A DNA stretch of 64,000 nucleotides from Callorhinus ursinus. Lineage: Eukaryota > Chordata > Mammalia > Carnivora > Otariidae. Position numbers and translations under genes: made by a program. Shown here one piece after another: positions 45,014-56,745 of this stretch (positions are counted from its first letter, which is position 1; the number at the start of each line of letters is the position of its first letter). The stretch spans positions 5,233,749 to 5,297,748 of the forward strand of contig NW_020312867.1 of assembly GCF_003265705.1 (NCBI RefSeq), given 5' to 3'. Below the pieces are notes generated by a model. The model was given only the letters and a program-made list of their open reading frames with translations, had not been told where the DNA came from and searched no databases.

Positions 45014-45208
45014 ATTTTTTTTTAAAGATTTTATTTATTTATTTGAGAGAGAGAGAATGAGAGCCAGAGAGCACGAGAGGGAAGAGGGTCAGAGGGAGAA
45101 GCAGACTCCCGGCTGAGCAGGGAGCCCGATGTGGGACTCAATCCCGGGACTCCAGGATCATGACCTGAGCCGAAGGCAGTTGCTTAACCAACTGAGCCAC
45201 CCAGGCAC
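45014..45208 (-). mobile_element. can-SINE with TSD
   Basis: cctaaaaag at 45,005-45,013 and 45,209-45,217. Confidence 0.94.
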
Positions 45209-45217
45209 CCTAAAAAG

Positions 45218-48077
45218 CAGATTTAGATAAGATGACTCAAGTCAGGCCAGCCCTGACCACCTGGTTCCTTTCTCCACTCCCCTCACAAAGGAGACAAACT
45301 CTTTGTATCCTGTGGCCCTGAAAACGGGTTGGTAAGGAGGTCAAGAACTACTACGAGGAAGCACCCCTAGTATGCTTAACTGGTCACTGCTGGGTTTTCT
45401 GTCCAGCAGGGCTTAAGCCTGCTCAGCCCCAGAAGAAATGTGTGCCTCTGATTTGCCAAAAGGCTGGCAGTCAAGTCCAGAGGCAGACTATTGATCCAAA
45501 AGAGGCTCAGACACCAGGAGAGATGCCCTCTGGCATCTGTGCTACTCACCTGGATGCAGGCTCATGGGAGCAGCTAAAATGCTCTGGCCTCTGAACCAGG
45601 GAATCACAATTAAAAGACATCCATCACATTCTACATTCTGTGGCTGCCCTCAGCTTCTACAATGAGCAGGGCTGTACCCAAGCTGCTAACAGACAAAAAG
45701 GAACACTAAGCTGCTCCATCTTTTTATGCAGCAAAACTGCTCAGAGCAACACCTGGTCCTCTGGAGAGTTACTGTAATATGGTACTTGTTGACTCAGACA
45801 ATGCTAGAACAGGAAGAATCTTAGCATTCACTTAATCCATCCTTCTCATTTTATTGTTGAAAAAACAAAGGGAGGGCACTTGCCCAAAGAGGCTAGTTGA
45901 CAGAATCAGAACTAGAACTTGGAGGGGGGTGGGGAATGTCATCCTAGGGCTCTGCTTGGCCATCCTGGGTGATGGAGGGAGCACCTAGGAAACAGGAAAG
46001 CAAACAGGAGGCTGAAAGCTCAGGAAAGAGTGGGTAATAAAAGAGTGAGCTCTCAGATTTTGTGAGGATAGCAGACAGAGACCAGGCTGAACTTGAAATG
46101 TATAGCCTCAGAAACAAAGGTCGCTGTCATCAGCCAAGGGAAGTAACTCTCCCCATCTCCCTCTCTCTTGGATCAAAGATAAACATGAAGGGAAGATTAA
46201 ATAATCTCAAAGATCACAACTAATTAAGTGAGCCAGCCAGGAGTTGGGAGTGAAATGCACAACATGAAGCAGTCAAGGACCTGATTAATAAATGAGGCTC
46301 GGCCAAGCTGGTTTAAGTAAGGAAGATCTGCCTGCCTACGTTGAGCATATAACTGAGATACTCTCAAGCAGAAAAAGGTTACTGTTCTCTTTCTACCCAG
46401 TTGCCCAGGATGCTCCAGGTTTCAGATAAAGCAGAAGGGGAACCAGGAAGAAGTAATGAGAGAAAGGGTAGTGACCCATGAGTCCTCCCTTATAAGGGAA
46501 CAACCCCTCTACCCACTTCATTCTCTCAAGTAGTAATGGGTAGAAAGCCTACCAATGGGTAACTTCACCAGGATGCTGCAGGAAGATGGCTGCTGGTCCC
46601 CACAAACTGCTTGAGAGACAGTGTTCATTCAGTATGTGCCTCACTAAATTCAATTTAACACAGAGATTCCTCAGCTTAGGGTCCAGGGCTTCCTCAGGGA
46701 GGCTGCAGGCTATCTTTCCAACTGTCACTCTGCTTGAGCCACCCCTACCCCTCACCCCCCCAATTTCCCCCCTCCCCTCTCACATACATACACAGTACCT
46801 CGGCTCCCACAAGTCCCTCAGCCTCAAATCCTATCCATCTGTGTCCTACGCTGTCCCTTCACATGGAGTCTTTCACGGTGGGCACTCAAAATGTTGGCCA
46901 AATTGGGTAGAACTTAATCTAACAACTTTTTTCTTTTTCCCCACCATCATCTGACAGAAACAAACAGCCCCATCCTGGATGCCAACCAGAGTTCCAGTCC
47001 TAAACCTGAAGTAGCTGGTTCTCTTTCAGGGACCATTTGTGCAGCCTCGCCTCTCTGCCTCTTACCTCTGAAACAAGAGCAATATTTCTTGTCAGAGAAG
47101 CTGAGTGCTTCAAGATGAGAGAGAGGCTGTGGAAACACATATTCTTAAGTTCAAGGCCATTATTTTAAACTCCCTTTAGACCCATGCACCATTTACCAAC
47201 TAATACTAAGAACTTAAAGCTTGTTTCCAGCCAAATGCCTCTTTTTTTATCACAAATGCCCTAGTGTAAAGCTGTTGAGAGAGCCGCACTGAGGACTCTG
47301 GGTAGCCTACTGGCTTTTTATTTCCACAGACTGTGGAGTTTTCTATCTTGAGTGTAAAGAGAGTTCATGGTTTCAAGAAAAGCCCTGAGTTTCAGGCCTA
47401 CCGTTCTCCCAAATCTCATGGTATAATGCATCAATTGGTTTCCAACCTATGGGTTGTGAGCTCATAGGGTTCATGGTTACCACTACAGTGCTCTGTGAAA
47501 TATGCCCACCCAGCACTGCCTGTGCACTAAGTGGTGAATATATCACACAACCACAAAAGCAACTGCCACTTGACCACCTACTACCGTTCATGTGAAACAG
47601 TCCTAGGATGGAGACACAGACAGTGGGTATTCAGTAAATACTGACTAAAGATAATTATAGATCTTCCCAATTAATGGATACTAAAGTACAACTATGCATT
47701 ATCACATGACCATTCCGGATTTTTTTCTGGAATTAGAAAAGCATCCTCCTGCCTGAAGACTGAAAACCTCCGGGTTGGTGAATGAATCCAGAAAAGCATC
47801 CTCCAACCTGAAGACTGAAAAACTCTGTGTTGGTCAAAGAGTCCTGAGTAGGAGGGATTCAGATCTAGGTCCCAGTCCAACCCAGGCTCCCAGAAAGCAG
47901 AGCTGGAAGGCCCTGAGCTACCTCTAGACCTTGGTGTCCTCAGCAGAACAACACAAGGGTAGGATTAAAAGTACTCTAATGGATCCTCTCAGCTCTACTC
48001 TTTTTAAAAACAACTGACCCTTAGGCCAGTCTCTGGAGCTCTAGAGCTGTACCCGTGCAGCTTGACCAGCCCTAGAG
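45218..48077. other. 2.9-kb repeat-poor part of intron 1
   Basis: No recognised transposon. Holds an AP-1/MARE-like tgactcag (45,790), homeobox-like taattaag (46,221) and a 55-bp tandem duplication (47,735-47,844). No gene. Confidence 0.4.
47735..47844. repeat. Two-copy 55-bp tandem duplication
   Basis: Copies at 47,735-47,789 and 47,790-47,844 both begin agaaaagcatcctcc and share cctgaagactgaaaa; 47 of 55 bases agree. Confidence 0.92.
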
Positions 48078-48296
48078 CAGTGGTTCTCAACCCTAGGAGC
48101 TTCTGTCCCCCAGAGGACAGTTAGCAGTGTTTGGAGACATTTTTGCGTGTCACAACTGGAGAGGGAATTCTATGGACTTCTAACAAGTAGAAGTCAAAGA
48201 TGCTACTAAACATCCTGCAATGCAGAGGACAGCGCCCCCAAACAAAGAATTCTGTGGTCCAAAATGTCAATAGTTCCAAGGTTGAGAAACACTGCT
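48078..48296 (+). mobile_element. MER20 (hAT-Charlie), near full length
   Basis: cagtggttctcaaccctagg at one end and aaggttgagaaacactg at the other form the terminal inverted repeats. Inside: gtttggagacatttttgcgt and ctactaaacatcctgcaatg. Confidence 0.93.
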
Positions 48297-48629
48297 TTAA
48301 AGACCACTGGGAAACTAAGTTTATTATGGCAAAAGAAATGGAAACCAGACTGGGAAATGCACAATGCTAATGCTGTAGCAGACTGTGAATGAATGAATGT
48401 AGTGAACAAAGGCTCTCAAACCATTCCAGACACACATCAACAGTCTCCCCTTAGCTTTCTCTCTGGCACTAGCCCCACTGTGGATAACATAATCCAGTCA
48501 CTCTGAGGACCCCCAACCCTGTCCTCCTCAACCTGACCTACACCCATTATTGACACATTGCCTTGCTAAAGCTGGCAAGGGAATCTGAAACTGAGCATTA
48601 GATAACAGGGAGCCAGAACAGTGCATGGT

Positions 48630-48850
48630 GTAGTAGGAAAGCACTAGACTTGGGTTCTATAGCCTTGACTCAGTCCCTAGGGAAACCACTCAATTGCTTT
48701 GAGCCCTAGTTTTCTCCTCTGCAAAATGGGGTTAAAATCACAACCTGCCCTACCTATCTTATAAGGTTTCTCTAACTTTCAAAACAAGATCGTGTATGTG
48801 AAAGTGTTTTGGAAGCCATAAAATCCTATACAAATGTGAAATATTTCCCT
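48630..48850 (+). mobile_element. MIR fragment
   Basis: ctagacttgggttctatagc and ctcctctgcaaaatggggtt in MIR order. Confidence 0.8.
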
Positions 48851-48893
48851 GCAGAATAACTTGCACTGTACTTACACAGTGTAAAGAATAGTA

Positions 48894-48923
48894 AAAAAAA
48901 AAAAAAAAAAAAAATTTTTTTTT
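48894..48923. repeat. A-run followed by T-run
   Basis: About 20 A then 10 T, a self-complementary homopolymer pair. Confidence 0.85.
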
Positions 48924-50183
48924 CCATTGATAAGTTATGAGCACTGAAGGCTATGGAGTCCTGGCCCTATAGGACACCAGAAATACCCAAACCCACTGTG
49001 ATGCAGTCCACCTTGGGATCCCCCAAGGCTTCTGGATTGGACCAGTGACTCATGTAATCTGAATGTCAGCTTTCTCATCTCTAATGGGGGTGTGGGGTGT
49101 AATACCACTTAATGCATGGGCTGTTGGGAAAAAAAAAGAACATGATCAAATTTATAAAGTGTATGGTATTTCCCAAACATAGGGGGGAATGTTTTCATTT
49201 TCTGAAGATTTTTCTCCTGAAAATAATTTTTACTTTGAAATACAATTTGATGAATGATGAAAATAACCTCAGAAAAGGTGTTTCTATACTGCTCTGCCCT
49301 TTACACCTCTAAAATCTAAACATGAGAAGGGCTGTCTGCAGCCACCAGTCCTACCGCTGTCTGCTAAAAGCAACATGCTGGATGCCAGGCTGATACTGGC
49401 TCCCTCCTTGGACATGGCCACAGAAGGCTATCAGAGCTCATTACAACTCAACACCCACATCTTCTAACTCCAGACTTGCTAAGCAATCTGCAACCATTCA
49501 CTGACCTTGCATAAGATTCTAAAGGGAAAAATGCTCTGGAGAGGTGAAAGCAACTGATCCACTTGATGGAGAATTAAGAAACCAGCAATTATTTTAGTTT
49601 TAAATGTCACCCTTGTCAGTCAACATTTCAAAGTCTAATGAACTCTGGGGACACGGAGCTGATCAAACACCTCAGCCCAATGGGGAGCTTTTCATATGGC
49701 CTTGTTGAGTACCAGCTCCTCTTCAACCTCTGCAGAGAACAGCAGCCAGGCTACACACATGTACAAGTATAATTTTTGCTTTCACACTATCAGGTCTTTT
49801 AAAGATTACAAACAATCAGTTCCTGATTATGCAAACAGTAAATCATTCCTCAAGTTTATTCCTACTTCCTTTTGTAGGAAGTAAGACAACTGTAAAGCAA
49901 ATTTGTAATAATTATCAGAATAAGCTGTACTTTAGTATTCTAAAACTAATTCTTGTATGACTAAACTAAGTTAAACATGTATCCATTCTTATGTCCCCAC
50001 AAGGAATCCTGATCCAAAGTGCTTTTTAAAAGCATTGTATGTATTTCCATGTTCCTGGGTTTTCTTTCTCAAAAAGTTTTTCTATTAATTTAAAGTTTCA
50101 AGCACTTATACATTTTGAGTTCCTTCCTCTCTAACAATCTATTACTCTCCAAAATAGCTATTTAATAAAATATAGACTCAATC

Positions 50184-50185
<2 letters not shown>
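48924..50185. other. Intron 1, unassigned
   Basis: A/T-rich, no gene and no clear repeat. Confidence 0.35.

Positions 50186-50216
<31 letters not shown>
50186..50216. repeat. (CA)n microsatellite
   Basis: About fourteen uninterrupted CA units. Confidence 0.95.
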
Positions 50217-50284
50217 CCTGTTTCAGTTCCTTCTATTGCATATCCTGTATTCTGAATATGGTTCTAGAACAGATCACACGGTAC

Positions 50285-50430
50285 CCTGATTATATCTGAT
50301 TACTTGTTTGTCACTCTAGCTAGATTGTAAGCATTCAGAGGCAATGACCTGTCCTCATCTGCATTTACCCAATAAACTGGGACAGTATCTGGCACACAGC
50401 TCAAATTACTATATATTTATCAAATGGGTT
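50285..50430 (+). mobile_element. L2 3' end
   Basis: tagattgtaagcattcagag gcaatgacct and agtatctggcacacagctca. Confidence 0.65.
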
Positions 50431-51128
50431 TGTGAGTGAAGCAAAAATTTCTAGCTCACTTTCGTCTTTTAAATTAAAGTATAACCAAACAATATTAATT
50501 TCATGTGTACAACATAGTGATTTAACATTTGATACATTGTGACGTTTACATACATTGCAAACTGATGACCATATAAGTCTAGTGTCCATCTGTCCTAAGT
50601 TAATACAATATTATGACTGTATTCCCTATGCTGTACATTATATCCCCATGACTTATTTTATAACTAAAAGTTTGTACCTCTTGATCCCCTAACCCATTTC
50701 ACTGCTACCCCAACCCCCTTCCCTCTGGCAACCACCATTCTGTTCTCTGTATTTATGAGTCTGGGGTTTTTATTTTGTTTTTTTGTATTCCACTTACAAG
50801 TAAAATCATGAAATATGTCTTTCTCTGTTTGACTTATTTCACTTCGCATAATACCCTCAATGTTCATCCATGTTGCTATGAATGGTAAGATTTCATTCTT
50901 TTTTATGAAATACACACACACGCACATACACACAAATACATACCCCACATCTTCTTTAATTCATTCATCTACTGATGGATACTTAGGCTGTTTCCACATC
51001 TTGGTTATTATAAATAATGCTGCATTAACATGGGGGTGCATATATCTTTTCAAATTAATGTTTCTGTTTTTATCAGATAGATACTCAGAACTGGAACTGC
51101 TGGATGTGGCAGTTCTATATTTAATTTT

Positions 51129-51314
51129 TTAAAAGATTTATTTATTTACTTGACAGAGAGAGAGAACAAGCAGGGGGATTGGCAGGCAGAGGGAGAGGGA
51201 GAAGCAGGCTCCCCACAGAGCAGGGAGCCCAATGCGGGGCTTGATCCCAGGACCCAGGATCATGACCTGAGCTGAAGCCAGATGCCTAACCGCCTAAGCC
51301 ACCCAGGCGCCCCC
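51129..51314 (-). mobile_element. can-SINE with 15-bp TSD in L1
   Basis: tctatatttaatttt on both sides (51,114 and 51,315). Confidence 0.95.
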
Positions 51315-52065
51315 TCTATATTTAATTTTATGAGGAATTTCCACACTGTTTTCCAAAAGTGTTTTTACCAATTTACATTCCCACCAATAGTGCACAAGGG
51401 CTCCCTTTTCTTCACATCCTTACCAACAATTGTTATTTCTTGTCTTTTTGATAACAGCCATTATGACAGGTGTGAGGTGATATCTCACTGTGGTTTTGAT
51501 TTGCATTTCACTGATGATCAGTGATGTTGAGCATCTTTTCATGTGCCTATTGCTACCTAGATATCTTCTTTGGAAAAATGTCTATTCAGGTCCTTTGCCC
51601 ATCTTTTAATCAGATAGGTTTTTTTTTGTTGTTGTTAAGAGTTGTAGGAGTTCTTTAAATATTCTGAATATTAATCCCTTAACAGATAACATGATTTGCA
51701 AATATCTTCTCCCATTCAGTAGGTTGCCTTTTCGTTTTGTTGATGGCTTCCTTCAGTGTGAAGAGGTGTTTTAGTTTGATGCAGTCTCATTTGTTTATTT
51801 TTGCTTTTGTTGTCCTTGCCTTTGGAGTCTGATCCAAAAGAACATCACTAACACCAATCTCAAGGAGATTACCACCTATGTGCTCTTCCAGGAGTTTTAT
51901 GGATTCAAATCTCACATTCAAGTCTTTAACCCCTTGAGTTAATTTTTGTATATGGTGTAAATAGTGGTGCAATTTCATTCTTTTGCACATAGCTGTCCAG
52001 TTTTCCCAATAGTCCTTTCTCCATTATATACTCTTGCCTCTTCTGTCATAAATTAATTGACCACA

Positions 52066-52256
52066 GGGGCGCCAGGGTGGCTCAGTCGTTAAGCATCTGC
52101 CTTCGGCTCAGGTCATGATCCCAGGATCCTGGGATTGAGCCCCACATTGGCTTCCCTGCTTGGCGGGAAGCCTGCTTCTCCCTCTCCCACTCCCTCTGCT
52201 TGTATTCCCTCTCACTCTCTCTCTCTCTGTCAAATAAATAAAATAAAATCTTAAAA
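52066..52256 (+). mobile_element. can-SINE with TSD in L1
   Basis: aaattaattgaccaca before, aaattagttgaccata after. Confidence 0.94.
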
Positions 52257-52750
52257 AAATTAGTTGACCATATATGGCCAATTTGTGGGTTTATTTCTGG
52301 GCTCTCTATTCTAGTCCATTGATCTCTGTGTCTGTTTTTATGCCAATACCACACTGTTTTCATCACTACAGCTTTGTAATATAGTTTGAAATCAGAAAGT
52401 GTGATGCCTCTGGCTTTGTTCTTTCTCAAGATTGCTCTGGTTATTCAAGTCTTTTGTGGTTCCAAATAATTCTATATTTGTTCTAGTTCTGTGAAAAAAA
52501 AAAGAAAAGAAAGAAAGAAAAATGCCATTGCATTGAATCTGTAGATTGTTTGGGGTAATATGGACATTTACACAATATTAATTCTTCCAATCCATAAGCA
52601 GAAATATTTTCCTATTTATTTGTATCTTCTTCAATGTCTTTCATCAATGTCTTACAGTTTTCAGTGTACAGTTCTTTCACCTTCTTAGCTAAATTTTTTC
52701 CTAGGTATTTTATTTATTTATTTTTTTTTGGCCCTTCTCAGCTTTTTGGG

Positions 52751-53172
52751 TTTTTTTTTTTTTTAAGATTTATTTATTTATTTTAGGGGCACCTGGGTGG
52801 CTCAGTCGTTAGGCGTCTGCCTTTGGCTCAGGTCATGATCCCAGGGTCCTGGGATCGAGCCCCGCATCAGGCTCCCTGCTCCACGGGAAGCCTGCTTCTC
52901 CCTCTCCCACTCCCCCTTCTTGTGTTCCCTCTCTCGCTGTGTCTCTCTCTGTCAAATAAATAAATAAAATCTTTAAAAAAGAAAAGATTTATTTATTTAT
53001 TTTAAAGGGAGGGGGAGCAGGAGAAGGCAGAGGGAGAGGAGAGATTCTCAAGCAGACTCCTCACTGAGCACTGAGTGCAGAGCCCATTGTAGGGCTTGAT
53101 CTCAGGACCCCAAGATCATGACCTGAGCCAAAACCAAGAGTCAGACACTCAACTGAGCCACCCAGGTGCCCC
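52751..53172 (-). mobile_element. can-SINE in the EIF1 pseudogene 3' UTR, itself split
   Basis: Tail part 52,751-52,785 and body 52,984-53,172. Flanks ggcccttctcagctttt / ggctcttttcagttta are the diverged TSD in the EIF1 3' end. Confidence 0.88.
52786..52983 (+). mobile_element. can-SINE nested in the SINE above
   Basis: The exact TSD aagatttatttatttatttt a (52,765-52,785; 52,984-53,004) shows it is the youngest layer here. Confidence 0.95.
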
Positions 53173-53584
53173 TGGCTCTTTTCAGTTTATTGCACAAAGG
53201 AGTTACACTAGTCCAAGTTAAAAGCAGACTCCAAATAGTTACCTTATACAAGCTATGAGGTTTTTAAACTTGTGGTAAGGGAGAGAAGGGAAATTCTACT
53301 CATTGCATGGAAATCCTCACTTAAGCTTCAGTGAACCAAAAGCACTTAAAACTCATGAACCTTCAGCTGGTCATGTTTAGCCAGTCCAATTTCTACAAAG
53401 AAGGAACTGTATATATTTTTACACTGATCACCCTGTAGGTGAATTACTTCTCCATATTCTGGATGCTCAATTACAGTACCACTGCAGGCAAATTTCTTCT
53501 TAAACACCTTCACTAGTTTTTATTGTAATCATCAGCAAACCCTTGGACAAGAGTAAGGGTCTTCCTGCCATTTCTCTGAATTCT

Positions 53585-53792
53585 TTTTTTTTTTTTAAAG
53601 ATTTATTTATTTGACTGAGAGAGAGAAAGTGTGAGAGAGTGCACACAGGAGCAGAGGGGAGGAGCAGAGAGAGAGGGAAAAGGAGACTCCCCGCTGAGCA
53701 GGAAGCCCAGATGCAGGGCTAAATCCCAGGACCTGAGATCATGACCTGAGCTGAAGGCAGATGCTTAACCGACTGAGCCACCAAGGCGCCCC
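53585..53792 (-). mobile_element. can-SINE in the EIF1 pseudogene coding part
   Basis: tctctgaattctt / tctctgttgaattctt duplicates the codons for ...RIQQR, splitting the coding remnant. Confidence 0.93.
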
Positions 53793-54336
53793 TCTCTGTT
53801 GAATTCTTATATATATAAAATCCTCAGTGTCAGCAGGAAACAGAACATCACCCTTACTTGCATCAGCAAAGGAGTCACAAGAGTGGAGGTTCTGGAGAGC
53901 GGAAATTCGATATGATTCCTTTCTTTGGTGGAAAAGGCCTGCAGGAGGAGGGGTGGGGAAAAGCTGGGGGGACGGGTACTGGGACGGAGAACTGGGAAAC
54001 AGGAGGGCTCAAGGGGGATGCTGCTGAGTCCTCAGTGGTGGCTCAATGACTGGAGCTATTTTATTCTTTTTGTTACAATTGTTAAGTGGGACTGCTTTCT
54101 TGTTTTCCCTTTCTGATAGTTCCTCATTAGTGAATAGAAATGCAACAGATTTTTGTATGCTAATTTTGTATCCCACAACTTTACTAAATTCATTTATTAG
54201 CTCTGAGAGTTTTTTGGTGGAGTCTTTAATGTTTTCAATGTATAGTATCATGTCATCTGCAAATAGTGATGGTTTTACTCCTTCCTTTCCAATTTGGATA
54301 ACTTCTAGCTACCTTCTTTTAAAATGGACCATCTGA

Positions 54337-54653
54337 GCATGGAGCCTGCTTGGGATTCTCTCTCTCCTTTCCTTCTGCCCCTACTCTACCCACCCCCCCA
54401 CACACACACACTCCTCTCTCTCTAAAAAAAATAATAATAAAGGGCGCCTGGGTGGCTCAGTTGGCTAAGTGACTGCCTTCGGCTCAGGTCATGATCCTGG
54501 AGTCCCGGGATCGAGTCCCACATGGGGCTCCACGCTCAGCAGGGAGTCTGCTTCTCCCTCTGACCCTCCCCCCCTCATGCTCTCTCTATCTCATTCTCTC
54601 TCAAATAAATAAATAAAATCTTTAAAAAATAATAATAATAAATTAAATAAGAA
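54337..54653 (+). mobile_element. 5'-truncated SINE carrying a full SINE in its tail
   Basis: TSD aaaatggaccatctga at 54,321-54,336 and 54,654-54,669 brackets both. 54,337-54,440 is the 3' half of a SINE; 54,442-54,640 is a complete can-SINE. Confidence 0.9.
54442..54640 (+). mobile_element. can-SINE, full length
   Basis: Head gggcgcctgggtggctcagt, 'ctggagtcccgggatcgagt' subfamily, flanked by aataataataa. Confidence 0.93.
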
Positions 54654-54669
54654 AAAATGGACCATCTGA

Positions 54670-56430
54670 AGTGAAATGCCAATGTCTACCTATGCAGCAC
54701 TATGACAAAAAAGATTTGGGATTTCAACATCAAGATCCCTAAACAGTACAAAATATCCAAATCCATTTCAAAAGCCTTAGTTTCCTTTTCTCAAATATAC
54801 TACTCTATACTCAACAGAGCTAGATGAAACAGAGGTTCTTCTGCATCTTCCAGTTGTAACTCTAGATCTGAGGTGGTGTCATATACCAAACATGAGTATC
54901 TACATTCAACCCCCACCCCACTCTAACCCACCCCACTCCACCCTATAGCTGCCTACTCCTTTAAGGACTAACACAAAAGATCACATTGTCATCTCTCTGT
55001 TGAGAGCCCTAAACTGGAGAACTGCTCCCTTCTTCAAATCTCCACTACACTTCATTTAGGGTGCTCCTGTGGGTGGCACTTACAGCCAATTTTGCACTGT
55101 AATTATCCCTGTCCTAAGTTTACTGCCCCCCACCCCGACCAAGAGTATGGGCCTTCTGAGAGCAGGATCATTTGACAAGCCCCACACTTGGGCAGGCAAC
55201 ACTAGATGAATGTCTCAGCTTTTACTTTGGGACTTGTAGTCTCCAGCTCTGAGCAAACTCAACTACCCTGATTGTTCAATGGGAGGAAACTTTCCTCAGC
55301 AGGTTGTGTCAAGTCCCAGGCCTACCACCCCGAGAAGCATAGTGCTTGATTCACTATCACCCCAAATCCAGAAAAATGTCATTTTATGGAATCAAACAGG
55401 GCAAGTTGATGATGGAATTCCCTGCACTGATCCTCTGCCATCATCTGTACTTCATCATCCCATATAACTCCCTTTCTCCTGGCTGAGAAGCTCCTTGAAC
55501 TTTCTACTTTATCCATAAGTTTTACTTTATCCATAAGTTCCTGAAAGGAACACTTAGGATGGTAGTAAGACTCCAATGAAAAAAAAATGTATGGGCTATG
55601 GAGCTGTGATAACTTTTCCTCTGAAAGAGCCTCAGATCTGTTTAACTGTAGGATCCACTGGGCCAGGCTGTGTCTTTTTCACTGCCTGGAAATCCACATG
55701 GCATCTCAGATTGCTCCTAACACAAAACAAGCTCTCAGAGAACATCTGTCCCTCCTGATGCAGAAAACTGGTGGATTAGAACACTACCAATGCCATATAA
55801 ACAGAACAGGAAACAGCCACAAAGCCACTGAACCAAGAATCAGAACTCACTGAAAAATCATTTAGGGTAAAAAAAAAAGTAAGACTTCAAAAAATTCATT
55901 TCCTAGCCACCCCCTAGCCCCCAGGTGGAGTTAATCCCTCTTTGGGGTTCTTATGGCACTCTATACAAGCCTAACTGGGTAGAAATGCTTTCTTTACCAA
56001 CTGGTCCCCCAACTAGGCAGTAGTGCTTACTAAGGATGGGAACTGCCCCTAACTTATCAGCAGGGTTGCCGGTGGGGTCCTTGTGACCAGACAGCTTGAC
56101 TGAATACATGTCAATTACCCAGATGACTGACTTCTTTCATGGAGAAGGCCATTACCCCATCAGCAGAACAAGTGCTTCAAGTTTTTCAAAGGGAGGGGAG
56201 GCAGATTCTACTGAACCATCACACTCTGTGACCTCACTGGGTTTGGAGGTAGCTGAAGGTATTTGAAAATAGATTGAGCTGGATAAGAGTTCAATCTCTG
56301 AGCAGCCAAAGAAGTGAGCAAACTGACCAAGGAGACAGCATCCCTGAGTGTCTCCTTGTGAGGAATGATTATTGACTGGCATGGGCATATGAAAATGCCC
56401 ACTATTCTCATTTAATCTCCACAATAACTA
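54670..56430. other. Intron 1, unassigned
   Basis: C/A-rich low complexity near 54,908-54,948. An 18-bp tandem pair lies at 55,506-55,541. No gene or repeat family recognised. Confidence 0.35.
55506..55541. repeat. Two-copy 18-bp tandem repeat
   Basis: actttatccataagtttt then actttatccataagttcc; 16 of 18 agree. Confidence 0.9.
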
Positions 56431-56434
56431 CAGA

Positions 56435-56585
56435 GAGATGTCTCTCGAACTTTAATGTGCATACAAACTACTTAAGGATCTCATAAATATGGAGGTTCTG
56501 CTTCTGCAGGGCTGGTAGGGCCTGATAATCTGTATTTCTAACACTTTCCCAAATGTTTCCATAGACTGCACTCTGAGTAGCAAAG
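56435..56585 (+). mobile_element. MER5-like hAT-Charlie relic
   Basis: tcgaactttaatgtgcatac, gcctgataatctgtatttct and ctctgagtagcaaagtt follow MER5A order. Confidence 0.75.
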
Positions 56586-56589
56586 TTAT

Positions 56590-56745
56590 AACGTAAATAC
56601 TATGTACTGTTTTTGCAGCTGAAGAAGCTGATGTTCAGAGATATAAGGAGATTTGCTGCAGATCACAAAGCTAGCAAGTAGCAGAGGTGGAATATGAGTG
56701 CAGGTCTTCTGATCCTAAGCCTATCACCTTTTCCAATATACCATA
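56590..56745 (+). mobile_element. MIR fragment
   Basis: gaagctgatgttcagagata and cacaaagctagcaagtagca. Confidence 0.7.

Larger units (their letters stand above)
52710..54056 (-). pseudogene. EIF1: EIF1 processed pseudogene, split by SINEs, inserted in L1
   Basis: EIF1 is the small ribosomal factor for start-codon selection. Read on the minus strand this unit has a 5' UTR-like lead (about 53,907-54,050), a coding remnant from 53,906 to the TAA at 53,346-53,348, a 3' UTR with AATAAA, and an A-rich tail (about 52,710-52,729). Translation gives ALQNLHSCDSFADASKG, EDFIYIRIQQR, NGRKTLTLVQGFADDY, CSGTVIEHPEYGEVIHLQG and EIGLAKHDQLKVHEF, clearly EIF1 (IGLAK rather than the EIF1B form IVKEE). There are no introns. 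Disabling changes are an ATG-to-ATT start, a frame-breaking deletion after ADDYNKN leading to a stop, and a second indel before the last block. L1 target bases (ttttattc-type) recur on both sides. Confidence 0.93.
50455..54318 (-). mobile_element. Old L1 3' half, interrupted by SINEs and an EIF1 retrocopy
   Basis: The 3' UTR starts at 50,455 (ttcatgtgtacaacatagtg). ORF2 remains follow: gttcatccatgttgctatga, aattcattcatctactgatg, atttacattcccaccaatag, tttcactgatgatcagtgat, tccattgatctctgtgtctg and, past the EIF1 insert, ttttgtatcccacaacttta and atcatgtcatctgcaaatag. Frames are broken; the region 54,009-54,251 still translates to a recognisable ORF2 reverse-transcriptase stretch. Confidence 0.9.

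Noticed and set aside
50186..50216. CRISPR-like or other array structure
   Set aside because: It is a simple (CA)n microsatellite. No spaced direct-repeat array exists in the window, and the genome is mammalian.
52710..54056. A functional EIF1 gene
   Set aside because: Start codon lost, frame broken, SINE insertions through the coding part and no introns; a processed pseudogene.
54009..54251. 80-codon frame resembling an enzyme
   Set aside because: It is a worn L1 ORF2 reverse-transcriptase remnant joined to EIF1 pseudogene 5' sequence, not a gene.
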